A DNA stretch of 64,000 nucleotides, taken from Stenotrophomonas sp. UBA2124 (GTDB lineage Bacteria > Pseudomonadota > Gammaproteobacteria > Xanthomonadales > Xanthomonadaceae). Under the pieces are notes generated by a model, which made no database searches, had not been told where the DNA came from, and saw only the letters and a list, made by a program, of their open reading frames with translations. Below are positions 36,604-44,646 of this stretch, piece by piece. The translations under genes were made by a program, and so were the position numbers. Numbering within the stretch: the stretch's first letter is position 1; each line of letters starts with the position of its first letter. Location of the stretch: assembly GCA_002329155.1 (NCBI GenBank), contig DCXY01000048.1:7098-71097 (forward strand), written 5' to 3'.

Positions 36604-36993
36604 ATGCGCCTTACCCTGCTGTCAGTATCCGTACTCGTACTGGCCATGACGGTGCGCCCAGCCGTGGCGGTAGCCGGTGAGACTCCGCTGCCGGTGGAGG
36701 AGCATGAGGCAGACAGATATTGGGTGGCCAGACAGGGGGCTTTCTACCCCCGCATGTCGGCTGATCCCGGCAAGCGGCAGTTTGCAACGGAGGTGGTGGT
36801 GGCCTACACAGTGACCAAGCGTGGCCGCACGCGCGATGTTGAAGTGCTGCGGGCCACGCCGGCAGGTGCTTATTCCGGTTGGGCGGCCGACGCCATCCGT
36901 GCCTCGCGGTTCAACCCGGCCGAAGGCAACACGCAGCGGCGGAGCATCCGTACCACGTCAACGGCCACATTCGGCCGGCCCGCCGGCAAATAG
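36604..36993 (+). CDS. Periplasmic TonB C-terminal-like protein
   Basis: This 129-residue protein has a signal peptide (MRLTLLSVSVLVLAMTVRPAVA, cleavage near residue 24) and one domain resembling the TonB C-terminal fold: YPRMSADPGKRQFATEVVVAYTVTKRGRTRDVEVLRATPAGAYSGW-type strand and helix order, with the ASRFNPAEGN segment near the end. In such proteins the pattern V-x-x-S-G-x-x-x-D-A-A-x-x-A is usual; here AADAIRASRF fits. It lacks the proline-rich spacer and membrane anchor of true TonB, so it is a stand-alone secreted domain. A TAAAGT hexamer about 35 bases upstream could be its -10. Confidence 0.65.
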   Translation: MRLTLLSVSVLVLAMTVRPAVAVAGETPLPVEEHEADRYWVARQGAFYPRMSADPGKRQFATEVVVAYTVTKRGRTRDVEVLRATPAGAYSGWAADAIRASRFNPAEGNTQRRSIRTTSTATFGRPAGK

Positions 36994-36999
36994 GATGTC

Positions 37000-37027
37000 G
37001 CCGGCCGGCACGCGCCGGCATGCCTAC
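37000..37027 (-). repeat. GTAG-headed palindrome overlapping the DUF3037 stop codon
   Basis: Read on the minus strand, GTAG is followed by a GCCGGC-GCGT-GCCGGC stem. The TAG of the head is the stop codon of the DUF3037 gene. It lies between two convergent genes and may act as a two-way mRNA end. Confidence 0.55.
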
Positions 37028-37419
37028 TGTTTGGGCACGCGCACCATGCGCTCCAGCAGATGCTCGACGATGCCCTCCGGGTTGCGGGTGCGGCCAACGT
37101 GGGTGCTTGAGGTCTGCACCACCGAGCTGCGTTTGGCGGTGAGGAAGTGGAAGCGCGCACGCGGGGGCAGCTGGGCGATGGGGCCGGCGCCGGGCCTGCC
37201 TTCGCAGATGGCAACGATGGCATCCAGCCACGGCATCAGGGCTTCCTGGTCCAGCTGCGGCGCGAATGCCTGCAGCCGCGCATGGTCGATTTCGATGGCC
37301 GCACGCAGGTGCTGCGCGCCGGGGCAGGACACGATGACGCCGACGTTGATGAACTCCTCGCGTTCCACCCGCGGCACCACGCGGATGATGGCGTAGTCAT
37401 AGCTGTGCAGCGTGGGCAC
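37024..37419 (-). CDS. DUF3037 family protein, partner of the HipA-like kinase
   Basis: This 131-residue cytoplasmic protein belongs to the DUF3037 family of unknown function. SYDYAIIRVVPRVEREEFINVGVIV with CP following is the clear family signature. The start is a GTG at 37419, inside the last 23 bases of the kinase gene. It is therefore translationally coupled to the kinase, and the two families are often found side by side. It could be a regulator or substrate of the kinase; this is inference. The stop codon falls inside a GTAG palindrome. Confidence 0.8.
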   Translation of the reverse strand: MPTLHSYDYAIIRVVPRVEREEFINVGVIVSCPGAQHLRAAIEIDHARLQAFAPQLDQEALMPWLDAIVAICEGRPGAGPIAQLPPRARFHFLTAKRSSVVQTSSTHVGRTRNPEGIVEHLLERMVRVPKQ

Positions 37420-38173
37420 GGATGGCCTCCTGTACGAACGCATCGCGCAGTTGCAGGCGGCGCTTGAGGTAATCGGCATAGGCCTTGCGGTAACTGTCCG
37501 CATCACTGAAGGCAGGCTCGCCCTGCAGCCAGCTGTCGGGAATGAGCGCGACGATGCCATCGATCACCGCGTCGGTCAGCAGCGGTGCCAGCGCGGCATC
37601 GGCAGCGGCGATGGCGTTGGCAAAGGGCAGCAGGACGTGGTCGCGGATCAGCACGAAGGGTTTGCCGCAGGCGTCACCGGCGTTCTCCCAGTCGTGGTGG
37701 AAATACAGCGCCGCGCCGTGGTCGATCAGGTACAGCCGGCGGTGCCACACCATCAGGTTGGGGTTGCGCGCGGTGCGGTCCACGTTGCTGGTGTAGGCGT
37801 CAAACCAGACGATGCGCGAGGCCAGCGCCGTATCCGGCTGCATCGCGGCGGGGTCGTAGTTGATGGCGCCGGGCAGGTAGTCGCTGCCCAGGTTGGTGCC
37901 CTCGCTGGCCCGGATCAGGTCCTGGATTTCAGGGTCCGGCTCGGTGCGCGCGAACTCGCGGTCCAGTTCCACCAGCACGATCTCGGGAATGGGCAGGCCC
38001 AGCACGCGGGCAAGCTCGCCGGCCACCAGTTCGGCAATCAGCGCCTTGGGCCCTTGGCCGGCACCGCGGAACTTGATGACGTACATGCCGTCATCGTCGG
38101 CCTCTATCACCGCAGGCAGGGAGCCGCCTTCACGTAGCGGCGTGATGTAGCGGGTGGCGTGGACGGTTCTCAT
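37397..38173 (-). CDS. HipA-like protein kinase (HipA_2 type)
   Basis: This 258-residue protein resembles the small stand-alone HipA-like kinases (HipA_2, PF20613). The nucleotide-binding lysine is Lys34 in MYVIKF. The catalytic loop reads DAYTSNVDRTARNPN (Asp132, Asn137/Asn139) and the metal-binding Asp151 is in YLIDHG. All three are intact, so it is probably an active kinase. It lacks the N-subdomain of full-length HipA (about 440 residues) and has no HipB antitoxin beside it; instead it overlaps a DUF3037 gene by 23 bases. The start is the ATG at 38173. The target is unknown; HipA itself phosphorylates glutamyl-tRNA synthetase. Confidence 0.8.
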   Translation of the reverse strand: MRTVHATRYITPLREGGSLPAVIEADDDGMYVIKFRGAGQGPKALIAELVAGELARVLGLPIPEIVLVELDREFARTEPDPEIQDLIRASEGTNLGSDYLPGAINYDPAAMQPDTALASRIVWFDAYTSNVDRTARNPNLMVWHRRLYLIDHGAALYFHHDWENAGDACGKPFVLIRDHVLLPFANAIAAADAALAPLLTDAVIDGIVALIPDSWLQGEPAFSDADSYRKAYADYLKRRLQLRDAFVQEAIRAHAAQL

Positions 38174-38467
38174 GCTTGCCCGGGGCAGCGGAGCGGGCCA
38201 CAAGCCTAGCGCAAAGCGGGGCGACGTCGCACTGGCGCACGCGACATGCACCGTGCCACCCGCCATCAGGGCGGTGGCCATGCGCGGCAAAGGCATATGT
38301 GACTAATGGACGTGCATGCCCCGGGCGCAGTTGCCGTAATGTTGCCGGCCGCGCTTTCACGCAGCGGGGGCGGTGGTGCGTGATATCAGTAAGGGTGGCG
38401 CAGGCGGTGGCGTTATGGCTTGGCGCCATTCCTTTCCGTATGGGTGACAGCAGGTAGAACAGGGGTC

Positions 38468-40447
38468 ATGTCGCAGCAGTTGCTTTCCAGCTATGCGCGG
38501 ATGTTTGCAACGTCGAATGTCGCGTTGGCGGTGATTGATGGCACGACATTGGAGATCGTGTTCTCCAATGATGCGTTCCTGCGTTTCTTCAAGGAGATGC
38601 AGCTGATCAGCGGCCGAAGCATGCTGCATGAATTCGAGCCGTTGAGCGATGCCCTGAGCACGACTCTGGCCAGCAGCGAGCTGGTGGTGCATGAGTGGCC
38701 ACACGCCAACGCGCGCCTGGAATTTTCCGCTGCGCATGCGGGCGCGCAGGGCGATGCCGATGACCATCGGCTGGTGCAGTGCGTGGTGCTGCCGCTGCCC
38801 TCGCATGGCACTGCACTGGACGTGGCATCGCCGGCACCGCCAGCGCCGCTGGCAAGCGAAGCCTATCGCCGCATACTGGACCACTTCCCGCACAACGTAT
38901 GGTTGTGCACGGTCAGCGGCGAGCTGTTCTGGACCAACCGTACCTCCAATCTGTTCACCTATGGCCGTGCCGAGTTCCATGACCCGGACAGCAGCGCCTA
39001 CATCACCAAGATCCACCCCGATGACCTGACCGGTGCCGGCGTGGCGCTGTCCAAGGCGATGCAGGCCGGGCATATGGAAACCCCGTACCGCTACCGCCTG
39101 CGTGACCACGCCGGCAATTACCATTGGTTCCAGTTCACAATGGCGCCGGTGCTGGATGCGCACGGTGAGCCTACCTACTGGGTGGGTACCAGCATCAACA
39201 TCCAGCACATCCATGACGCAGAGCAGCAGGCGCTGGCCGAGCTGAAGGCACTCCAGCGCAGATGCGAGAGCAACGAGAGCAGGCTGATCAGCTCCGAGCG
39301 GCTGGTGGCACAGCAGCACAAGATGGAGCTGGTGGCGCACCTGGCCGGTGGCGTTGCACATGATCTGAACAACCTGCTGCATGTCATGGGCATCAACATC
39401 GAGCTGATGCAGCCGCTGGTACAGCAGGAGGCGCTGCAGCGGCATATGCGCATCCTGGAAGGCTGCATCAAGAAGGCAGGGCGGCTGTCCACGCAGCTGG
39501 CCGGTTTCAGCGGGCGGCTGCCGCAGAACGCAGTAGCTCTGGACCCCGCCGTCTTGGTGGAGGATATCCGCGAACTGCTGAGCCGCGCGGTGGGTGCGGA
39601 GATCGAGCTGTGCATCGTCATTGAAGGCCAGCCGCACGCAGTGCTGGCCGACAAGTCCTATCTGGAAAACGCGCTGATCAACCTGGCCATCAATGCCCGC
39701 GATGCGATGGACGGACGTGGCAGCGTCACCTTGCGTGTGGCCAACCAGGTGGAAGCCGGCGCTGATGGTCAGCAGCGCGACCATGTGGTGTTCAGCCTCC
39801 AGGACGAAGGAAGCGGCATGAGCGCGGCTGTGCGCGAGCGCATCTTCGACCCGTTCTTCACCACCAAGGCGCCGGACAAGGGCACCGGTCTTGGGCTGCC
39901 GATGGTGCGTACCTTCGTCGAGAACTCCGGTGGGCACATCACCGTTGAATCGGTGGAGGGACAGGGCAGCTGCGTGTCGATTCACCTGCCGCGCACCGAG
40001 CAGGCGCCGGAGGCCGCCGTCATTGCCCAGCCGTCGCCGCAGACAAGTGGCCAGGGCCGGATCCTGCTGGTGGAGGACGACCGGAACGTGCGCGATGCGA
40101 TGAACCACATCCTCACGCGGCTGGGCTACGACACCATTCCTTCCTTCAGCTTTGACCATGCGGTGAAGCTGCTGGAAGGTGGAATGCGCCCGGATCTGAT
40201 CGTTTCCGATGTGCGCATGCCCGGCAGGATGAGCATCAACGACCTGATCGGCATGGTCGAGACGGTGGTGCCGGTGCCGCTGATTTTCGTTACCGGCTAC
40301 AGCGCCGAGGTGGTGGTCAAGGAAGGCCTGATCCACGACAAATACCCTGTGCTGTTCAAGCCGTTCTCCGCACAGGAGATATCGGCCAGGATCCGCGACA
40401 TGCTGGAAGCCCGCAGCCTTGGCCCTGACCCGCACGCAGTGGCCTGA
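38468..40447 (+). CDS. Soluble hybrid histidine kinase with PAS and receiver domains
   Basis: This 659-residue signalling protein has no membrane span. A short N-terminal PAS-like segment (residues about 10-110) is followed by a PAS/PAC domain (about 134-240), a coiled linker, the dimerisation helix with the phospho-acceptor His298 in VAHDLNN, and an ATPase domain with LINLAINARDAM (N box), DEGSGMS (G1), FDPFFTTK (F) and GTGLGLP (G2). A C-terminal receiver domain starts LLVEDDRNVR with Asp581 in SDVRMPG. The ATG at 38468 is chosen although its ribosome-binding site is close; a TTG at 38420 is possible. No response-regulator gene is adjacent, so its output partner is unknown. Confidence 0.9.
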   Translation: MSQQLLSSYARMFATSNVALAVIDGTTLEIVFSNDAFLRFFKEMQLISGRSMLHEFEPLSDALSTTLASSELVVHEWPHANARLEFSAAHAGAQGDADDHRLVQCVVLPLPSHGTALDVASPAPPAPLASEAYRRILDHFPHNVWLCTVSGELFWTNRTSNLFTYGRAEFHDPDSSAYITKIHPDDLTGAGVALSKAMQAGHMETPYRYRLRDHAGNYHWFQFTMAPVLDAHGEPTYWVGTSINIQHIHDAEQQALAELKALQRRCESNESRLISSERLVAQQHKMELVAHLAGGVAHDLNNLLHVMGINIELMQPLVQQEALQRHMRILEGCIKKAGRLSTQLAGFSGRLPQNAVALDPAVLVEDIRELLSRAVGAEIELCIVIEGQPHAVLADKSYLENALINLAINARDAMDGRGSVTLRVANQVEAGADGQQRDHVVFSLQDEGSGMSAAVRERIFDPFFTTKAPDKGTGLGLPMVRTFVENSGGHITVESVEGQGSCVSIHLPRTEQAPEAAVIAQPSPQTSGQGRILLVEDDRNVRDAMNHILTRLGYDTIPSFSFDHAVKLLEGGMRPDLIVSDVRMPGRMSINDLIGMVETVVPVPLIFVTGYSAEVVVKEGLIHDKYPVLFKPFSAQEISARIRDMLEARSLGPDPHAVA

Positions 40448-40523
40448 GGTGGCAGCCAATCGGGCCGTGGTGTGGCACGCTGTCATGCAGGCACTGTTGG
40501 CTGGAATGAACGGGAGACCATCG

Positions 40524-41627
40524 ATGCGTGCAGCCAATGCGTTGCGTCCACGCCTGCTGCTGGCGGGCTGGGCAACCCTGCTGCTGGCCGCGTGCAGCAC
40601 CGTGCCCGCGCCACCACCGGGGCCGGCCCCGGACGTGGTACGCGCGGACATCGAGCGGCGCATTCCGGCCAGCATCGGCGACCGCGCGGGTTGGGCAGCC
40701 GATATCCAGGCGGCACTGGCCGCGCAGCGGATCGAACCGAACCCGGAAAACATCTGCGCGGTGCTGGCGGTGATCGAGCAGGAATCCGGCTACCGTGCCG
40801 ATCCCGTCGTGCCCAACCTGCCGCGCGTCGCCCGCCAGGAAATCGACCGCCGCGCCAGCGCCCTGCATGTGCCGGGCCTGCTGGTGGATGCCGGGCTGAA
40901 GATCAAGGCACCCGATGGCCGCAGCTACGGCGACAAGCTGGCCGGCGTGCGCAGCGAGCGTGATCTGAGTCGCTTGTACGAGGAAATCATCGAGCGCGTG
41001 CCGCTGGGGCAGCGCCTGTTCGCCGGCAAGAACCCGGTGCAGACCGGTGGCGCCATGCAGGTCAGCATTCCCTTTGCCGAAGCGCGCGCCGCCGGTTACC
41101 CCTACCCGGTGCAGGGCAGCATCCGCGATGAAGTGTTCAGCCGCCGCGGCGGTGTCTATTTCGGCAGCATGCACCTGCTGGGCTACGCCACGCCGTACAC
41201 GCGCAAGGTGCACCGTTTCGCCGACTACAACGCCGGCTGGTACGCCAGCCGCAATGCGGCCTTCCAGAACGCGGTGGCGACCGCCACCGGCACCACGCTG
41301 GCGCTGGATGGTGATTTGCTCGCGCCGGGTGCGCCGCTGGACAAGCCGGGCCAGACCGAACGTGCGGTGCGTCAGCTGGCAGGTGCGCTGGGCATGGACG
41401 AGCGTGGCATCCGCCGTGCATTGGAACAGGCCGACCAGCTGGGTTTCAGCGACAGCCCGCTGCACGCGCGCGTGTTCGCGCTGGCCGAGGCCAAGGCAGG
41501 TAAGCCATTGCCGCGTGCGGTCATTCCCGGCATCCGCCTGGACAGCCCCAAGATCACCCGCGAGCTGACCACCGAGTGGTTCGCCAACCGCGTGGACGGG
41601 CGCTACCGGCAGTGCCTGCAGCGGTGA
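40524..41627 (+). CDS. DUF1615 family outer-membrane lipoprotein
   Basis: This 367-residue protein has a lipoprotein signal peptide with lipobox LLAAC (Cys24); Ser25 after it favours outer-membrane sorting. The mature protein matches DUF1615, with CAVLAVIEQESGYRADPVVPN, NPVQTGGAMQVSI and GYATPYTRKVHRFADYNAGWYASR. The E-S-G-Y and mixed helical pattern recall lysozyme-like (transglycosylase) folds, which suggests action on peptidoglycan; this is inference. The ATG at 40524 has GGGAG 8 bases upstream. It follows the hybrid kinase by 76 bases. Confidence 0.8.
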   Translation: MRAANALRPRLLLAGWATLLLAACSTVPAPPPGPAPDVVRADIERRIPASIGDRAGWAADIQAALAAQRIEPNPENICAVLAVIEQESGYRADPVVPNLPRVARQEIDRRASALHVPGLLVDAGLKIKAPDGRSYGDKLAGVRSERDLSRLYEEIIERVPLGQRLFAGKNPVQTGGAMQVSIPFAEARAAGYPYPVQGSIRDEVFSRRGGVYFGSMHLLGYATPYTRKVHRFADYNAGWYASRNAAFQNAVATATGTTLALDGDLLAPGAPLDKPGQTERAVRQLAGALGMDERGIRRALEQADQLGFSDSPLHARVFALAEAKAGKPLPRAVIPGIRLDSPKITRELTTEWFANRVDGRYRQCLQR

Positions 41628-41684
41628 TTCACGGCCCTCTCCTGCGGGAGGGGCGGCCGAACACACCGCAGCCCCGCGCCTGGC

Positions 41685-42347
41685 TCAGCCCCTTGCCGGG
41701 TGCCGCGACAGCGCCCGCGCGCCGGTGATGATCATGCGGATCATCTGCGCCATCTGCTCGATCAGCTCGGGGTCTTTCTCTTCCGGCAGGTCCATGGCGG
41801 TGCCGCCCATGGCGAAGATCAGGCGGGTGATGGCCTTGGCGGCCAGCGCAGGCTCGTGCAGGGTGGCGCCGTCCTGCGCGGCCAACCGCACCAGGTCCAC
41901 CTTCAGCTCGTCCTCGAAATAGAGCAGTTCGCGGTCCACCGCCTGCTTGAAAGCGTCCGAACCGGCGGTGCCTTCGCGCAGCAGCACATGCAGCAGGCGG
42001 TCATCGGCGCGCAGCTGCTCCATGAAGGTTTCCACCGACAGGCGGATCACGCCGCGGTTGCTGTCGGCCGCGCGCAGTCGCGCCTGGCCGATGATGGTGC
42101 GCAGCGAACGGCCCGCCAGGTCGATCAGCGCCACCGTCAGCTCGTCCATGTCGCGGAACTGGCGGTAGAACGAATTGGGCGCAATCCCGGCCTCGCGGGC
42201 CACCTCGCGCAGGCTCAGCGTGGACACACTGCGGTGCGGCCCAATCAACGCCAACGCGGCGGCCAGCAGGTCGTCACGGGAGATGGACGCCTTGCGGACC
42301 GGGTGGGTGTCGTCGTGAACGGGCAGGGGCGGATCGTGGCGGGTCAT
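41685..42347 (-). CDS. TetR-family repressor, FabR/DesT type
   Basis: This 220-residue repressor has an N-terminal helix-turn-helix (STLSLREVAREAGIAPNSFYRQFRDMDEL) typical of TetR proteins, and a C-terminal ligand-binding domain with VRLAAQDGATLHEPALAAKAITRLIFAMGG. The close match is to FabR/DesT, which sense the unsaturated-to-saturated acyl-CoA ratio and repress desaturase or fabA/fabB genes. Its gene is divergent from a ferredoxin-reductase/desaturase pair, the same arrangement as desT-desCB in Pseudomonas, which supports the role. Two overlapping TATACA palindromes lie in the 94-base gap. I leave the gene symbol empty because the choice between fabR and desT is not settled by sequence alone. 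Confidence 0.85.
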   Translation of the reverse strand: MTRHDPPLPVHDDTHPVRKASISRDDLLAAALALIGPHRSVSTLSLREVAREAGIAPNSFYRQFRDMDELTVALIDLAGRSLRTIIGQARLRAADSNRGVIRLSVETFMEQLRADDRLLHVLLREGTAGSDAFKQAVDRELLYFEDELKVDLVRLAAQDGATLHEPALAAKAITRLIFAMGGTAMDLPEEKDPELIEQMAQMIRMIITGARALSRHPARG

Positions 42348-42393
42348 CGCGGCAGGAATCTTCGGATTTCTGAATCATAGCCGGTGTTACGAA

Positions 42394-42419
42394 TATACAG
42401 TTGTATACACGCTTGTATG
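42394..42419. promoter_or_regulatory. Double palindromic operator between the TetR and reductase genes
   Basis: TATACA-GT-TGTATA (42394-42407) is perfect. It overlaps a second, TATACA-CGCT-TGTATG (42404-42419), with one mismatch. The site is AT-rich within GC-rich DNA, between the repressor and the desaturase operon, just before the -10 element. It is the probable binding site of the TetR protein. Confidence 0.65.
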
Positions 42420-42427
42420 CTCGGCCG

Positions 42428-42433
42428 TATAGT
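42428..42433 (+). promoter_or_regulatory. -10 hexamer 8 bases before the reductase start
   Basis: TATAGT lies 8 bases before the ATG at 42442, with no Shine-Dalgarno sequence between. The palindromic operator covers the -35 zone, so repressor binding would block polymerase. Confidence 0.5.
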
Positions 42434-42441
42434 TCGCCCCC

Positions 42442-43500
42442 ATGAGCGCCGTTTACCGCAATGCCACGCCTCCGCCGATCCCGTGGGTCAGCGAGGGCTT
42501 CTTTGATTTCTGGTCCACCCGGGTCAACCCGCTGTGGACGCTGCGCAGGCCGCTGGCACGCTTGGTGGCGCGGCACCGGGTCAGCGCCGACGCGGTGACC
42601 CTGGAACTGCAGCCGAACCGGCATTTCCATGGCCTGCAGGCCGGGCAGCACATCAATCTGGGCGTGGAAGTGGACGGCCGCCTGCTGACCCGCAGCTACA
42701 GCCCCACGCCGCTGCCCGGCGGGCGGCTGGCGATCACCGTGAAGGCAATGGCAGGCGGCAAGGTGAGCTGTCATCTGGCCCGCGATGCGGCCATCGGCGA
42801 GGTGTTCGCGCTGGGCCAGGCCTTCGGTGAGATGACTCTGCCCGCGCACGCCGACCAGCGCCTGCTGATGCTGGCCGCTGGCAGCGGCATCACCCCGATG
42901 CGGGCGCTGCTGCGGCAACTGGATGCGCAGGGCATGACCGCGCCGGTGGACCTGCTGTACTGGGCGCGGCGGCGCGAGGAACTGTGCTTTGTTGATGAAC
43001 TGGAGGCCATGGCCGCGCGCCACCCGGGCCTCCACTTGACGCTGCTGCTCACCCGCGAAGGCGAAGGTGCGCCGCGCGTGGGCGAACATGATTTCGGCTC
43101 ATTGCCTTCACTGGCAAGTGCGCGGGTGCTGGCCTGCGGTCCCGGTGGTTTCGTGGAAGCCGCGCGCGCGCGCCTGCAGGGGCAGGTGGCCAGTTTCCAG
43201 AGCGAAGCCTTCAGCCTGCCGCAGCTGCCGGCGATGGAGCAGGGCAGCGTGCAGGTGCAGCTGCTGCGCAGTGGCCGCACGCTGACCGTACCGCGTGGTG
43301 TTGCTCTGCTGTCCGCGCTTGAAGCGCAGGGTGTGCAGCCGGCCAGCGGCTGCCGCATGGGCATCTGCAATACCTGCGTCTGCGACAAGGCCTCCGGGGT
43401 TACCCGCCACACGCTTACCGGTGATCTGGCCGGTGAACCTTCCACACCGCTGAAGCTGTGCGTCAACAGCGCCAGCACCGATCTCGCCCTGGAGCTGTAA
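42442..43500 (+). CDS. Ferredoxin reductase with C-terminal 2Fe-2S domain, desaturase electron donor
   Basis: This 352-residue cytoplasmic flavoprotein passes electrons from NAD(P)H through FAD and a 2Fe-2S cluster. The FAD motif is RSYSPTP, the NAD(P)-binding motif is LAAGSGITPMRALL, and a plant-type ferredoxin domain at the C terminus has CRMGICNTCVC followed by a last Cys (LKLC). It is the first gene of a two-gene operon, with a 3-base gap to the fatty-acid desaturase, and is equivalent to desC of Pseudomonas. It supplies electrons to that desaturase. The transcript is probably leaderless and under the divergent TetR repressor. Confidence 0.9.
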   Translation: MSAVYRNATPPPIPWVSEGFFDFWSTRVNPLWTLRRPLARLVARHRVSADAVTLELQPNRHFHGLQAGQHINLGVEVDGRLLTRSYSPTPLPGGRLAITVKAMAGGKVSCHLARDAAIGEVFALGQAFGEMTLPAHADQRLLMLAAGSGITPMRALLRQLDAQGMTAPVDLLYWARRREELCFVDELEAMAARHPGLHLTLLLTREGEGAPRVGEHDFGSLPSLASARVLACGPGGFVEAARARLQGQVASFQSEAFSLPQLPAMEQGSVQVQLLRSGRTLTVPRGVALLSALEAQGVQPASGCRMGICNTCVCDKASGVTRHTLTGDLAGEPSTPLKLCVNSASTDLALEL

Positions 43501-43503
43501 CCG

Positions 43504-44625
43504 ATGTCCTCCGTGCACAACCGCGCCCTGTCTGCTGCCGAGCTGCAGGCCTTCGGCGATGAACTGGACGCTGTACGCGCCCGCCACCAGGCCACACTGG
43601 GCGCGGCCGACGCGCGTTACATCCGGCGTGTGGTGGCAACGGTGCGCTGGACCGGCGTGGCCGGTCGCACGCTGCTGTTCCTGGGGGCATTCGTGCACAG
43701 CGTGCTGGTGCCGGCGTGGATCGCCGGTGTGCTGCTGCTGGGGCTGTCCAAGATTCTGGAGAACATGGAGCTGGCGCACAACGTCATCCATGGCCAGTAC
43801 GACTGGATGGGCGACCCCGCGCTGCAGGGCAAGACCTACGAATGGGATATCGCCGGCACCTCCGAGAACTGGCGCAAGACCCACAATTTCCGCCACCACA
43901 CCTACACCAACGTGCGCGGGCTGGATGATGACATCGGCTACGGCCTGCTGCGCATCTTCCCCGAGCAGCGTTGGCACCCGTTCTTTCTGGCGCAGCCTGC
44001 GGTGGCGGTGGTGTTCGCGCTGCTGTTCGAGTGGGGCATCGCCATACAGGACCTGCGCGTGGGCCGCCTGCTCAGCGGCAAGGTCACGCTCCGGCAGCTG
44101 TGGAAGCAGGCCAGGCCGGTGCGCCGCAAGGCATTGAAGCAGGTGCTGAAGGACTATGTGCTGTTCCCGGCGCTGGCCGGCCCGTTCTTCCTGCCGGTGC
44201 TGCTGGGCAATGTGGCCGCCAATGTGATCCGCAACGTGTGGACCTATGTGGTGATCTTCTGCGGCCACTTCACCGCCGATGCGGAAACCTTCCCCAAGGA
44301 CTGCGTGCGCAATGAAAGCCGCGGCCATTGGTATCTGCGCCAGCTGCGTGGTTCATCCAACATCACCGGCGGCAAGTGGATGGACGTGATGACCGGCAAC
44401 CTCAGCCACCAGATCGAGCACCACTTCTACCCGGACATCCCCGCCAACCGCTACGCTGCCATGGCGGTGGACGTGCGCGACATCTGCGCGCGCTATGGCC
44501 AGCACTACAACACCGGCTCGCTGCCGAAGCAGTTCGGGCAGGTGATGTGGCGCATCGTGCGGCATGCGTTTCCGAGCAGGCCGAAGCGGGCCGAGAAGCC
44601 GCTGGTGGTTGCCGAGGCGAACTGA
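43504..44625 (+). CDS. Membrane fatty acid/acyl-CoA desaturase
   Basis: This 373-residue inner-membrane di-iron enzyme introduces a double bond into acyl chains. The three histidine boxes are intact: HNVIHGQYD, HNFRHH and QIEHH (in HQIEHHFYPD). Several hydrophobic segments surround them (for example VHSVLVPAWIAGVLLLGLSK). The reductase gene ends 3 bases before its ATG, and the TetR repressor is divergent, so it corresponds to desB. It would adjust membrane fluidity when saturated chains accumulate. The regiochemistry (delta-9 in the Pseudomonas enzyme) is assumed. Confidence 0.92.
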   Translation: MSSVHNRALSAAELQAFGDELDAVRARHQATLGAADARYIRRVVATVRWTGVAGRTLLFLGAFVHSVLVPAWIAGVLLLGLSKILENMELAHNVIHGQYDWMGDPALQGKTYEWDIAGTSENWRKTHNFRHHTYTNVRGLDDDIGYGLLRIFPEQRWHPFFLAQPAVAVVFALLFEWGIAIQDLRVGRLLSGKVTLRQLWKQARPVRRKALKQVLKDYVLFPALAGPFFLPVLLGNVAANVIRNVWTYVVIFCGHFTADAETFPKDCVRNESRGHWYLRQLRGSSNITGGKWMDVMTGNLSHQIEHHFYPDIPANRYAAMAVDVRDICARYGQHYNTGSLPKQFGQVMWRIVRHAFPSRPKRAEKPLVVAEAN

Positions 44626-44646
44626 GGTTGTGCTGCGGCACCTGCG

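Noticed and set aside
41635..41653. CCCTCTCC-TGC-GGGAGGG hairpin between the DUF1615 and TetR genes as terminator
   Set aside because: The stem is imperfect and no T run follows on either strand; support is too weak to list.
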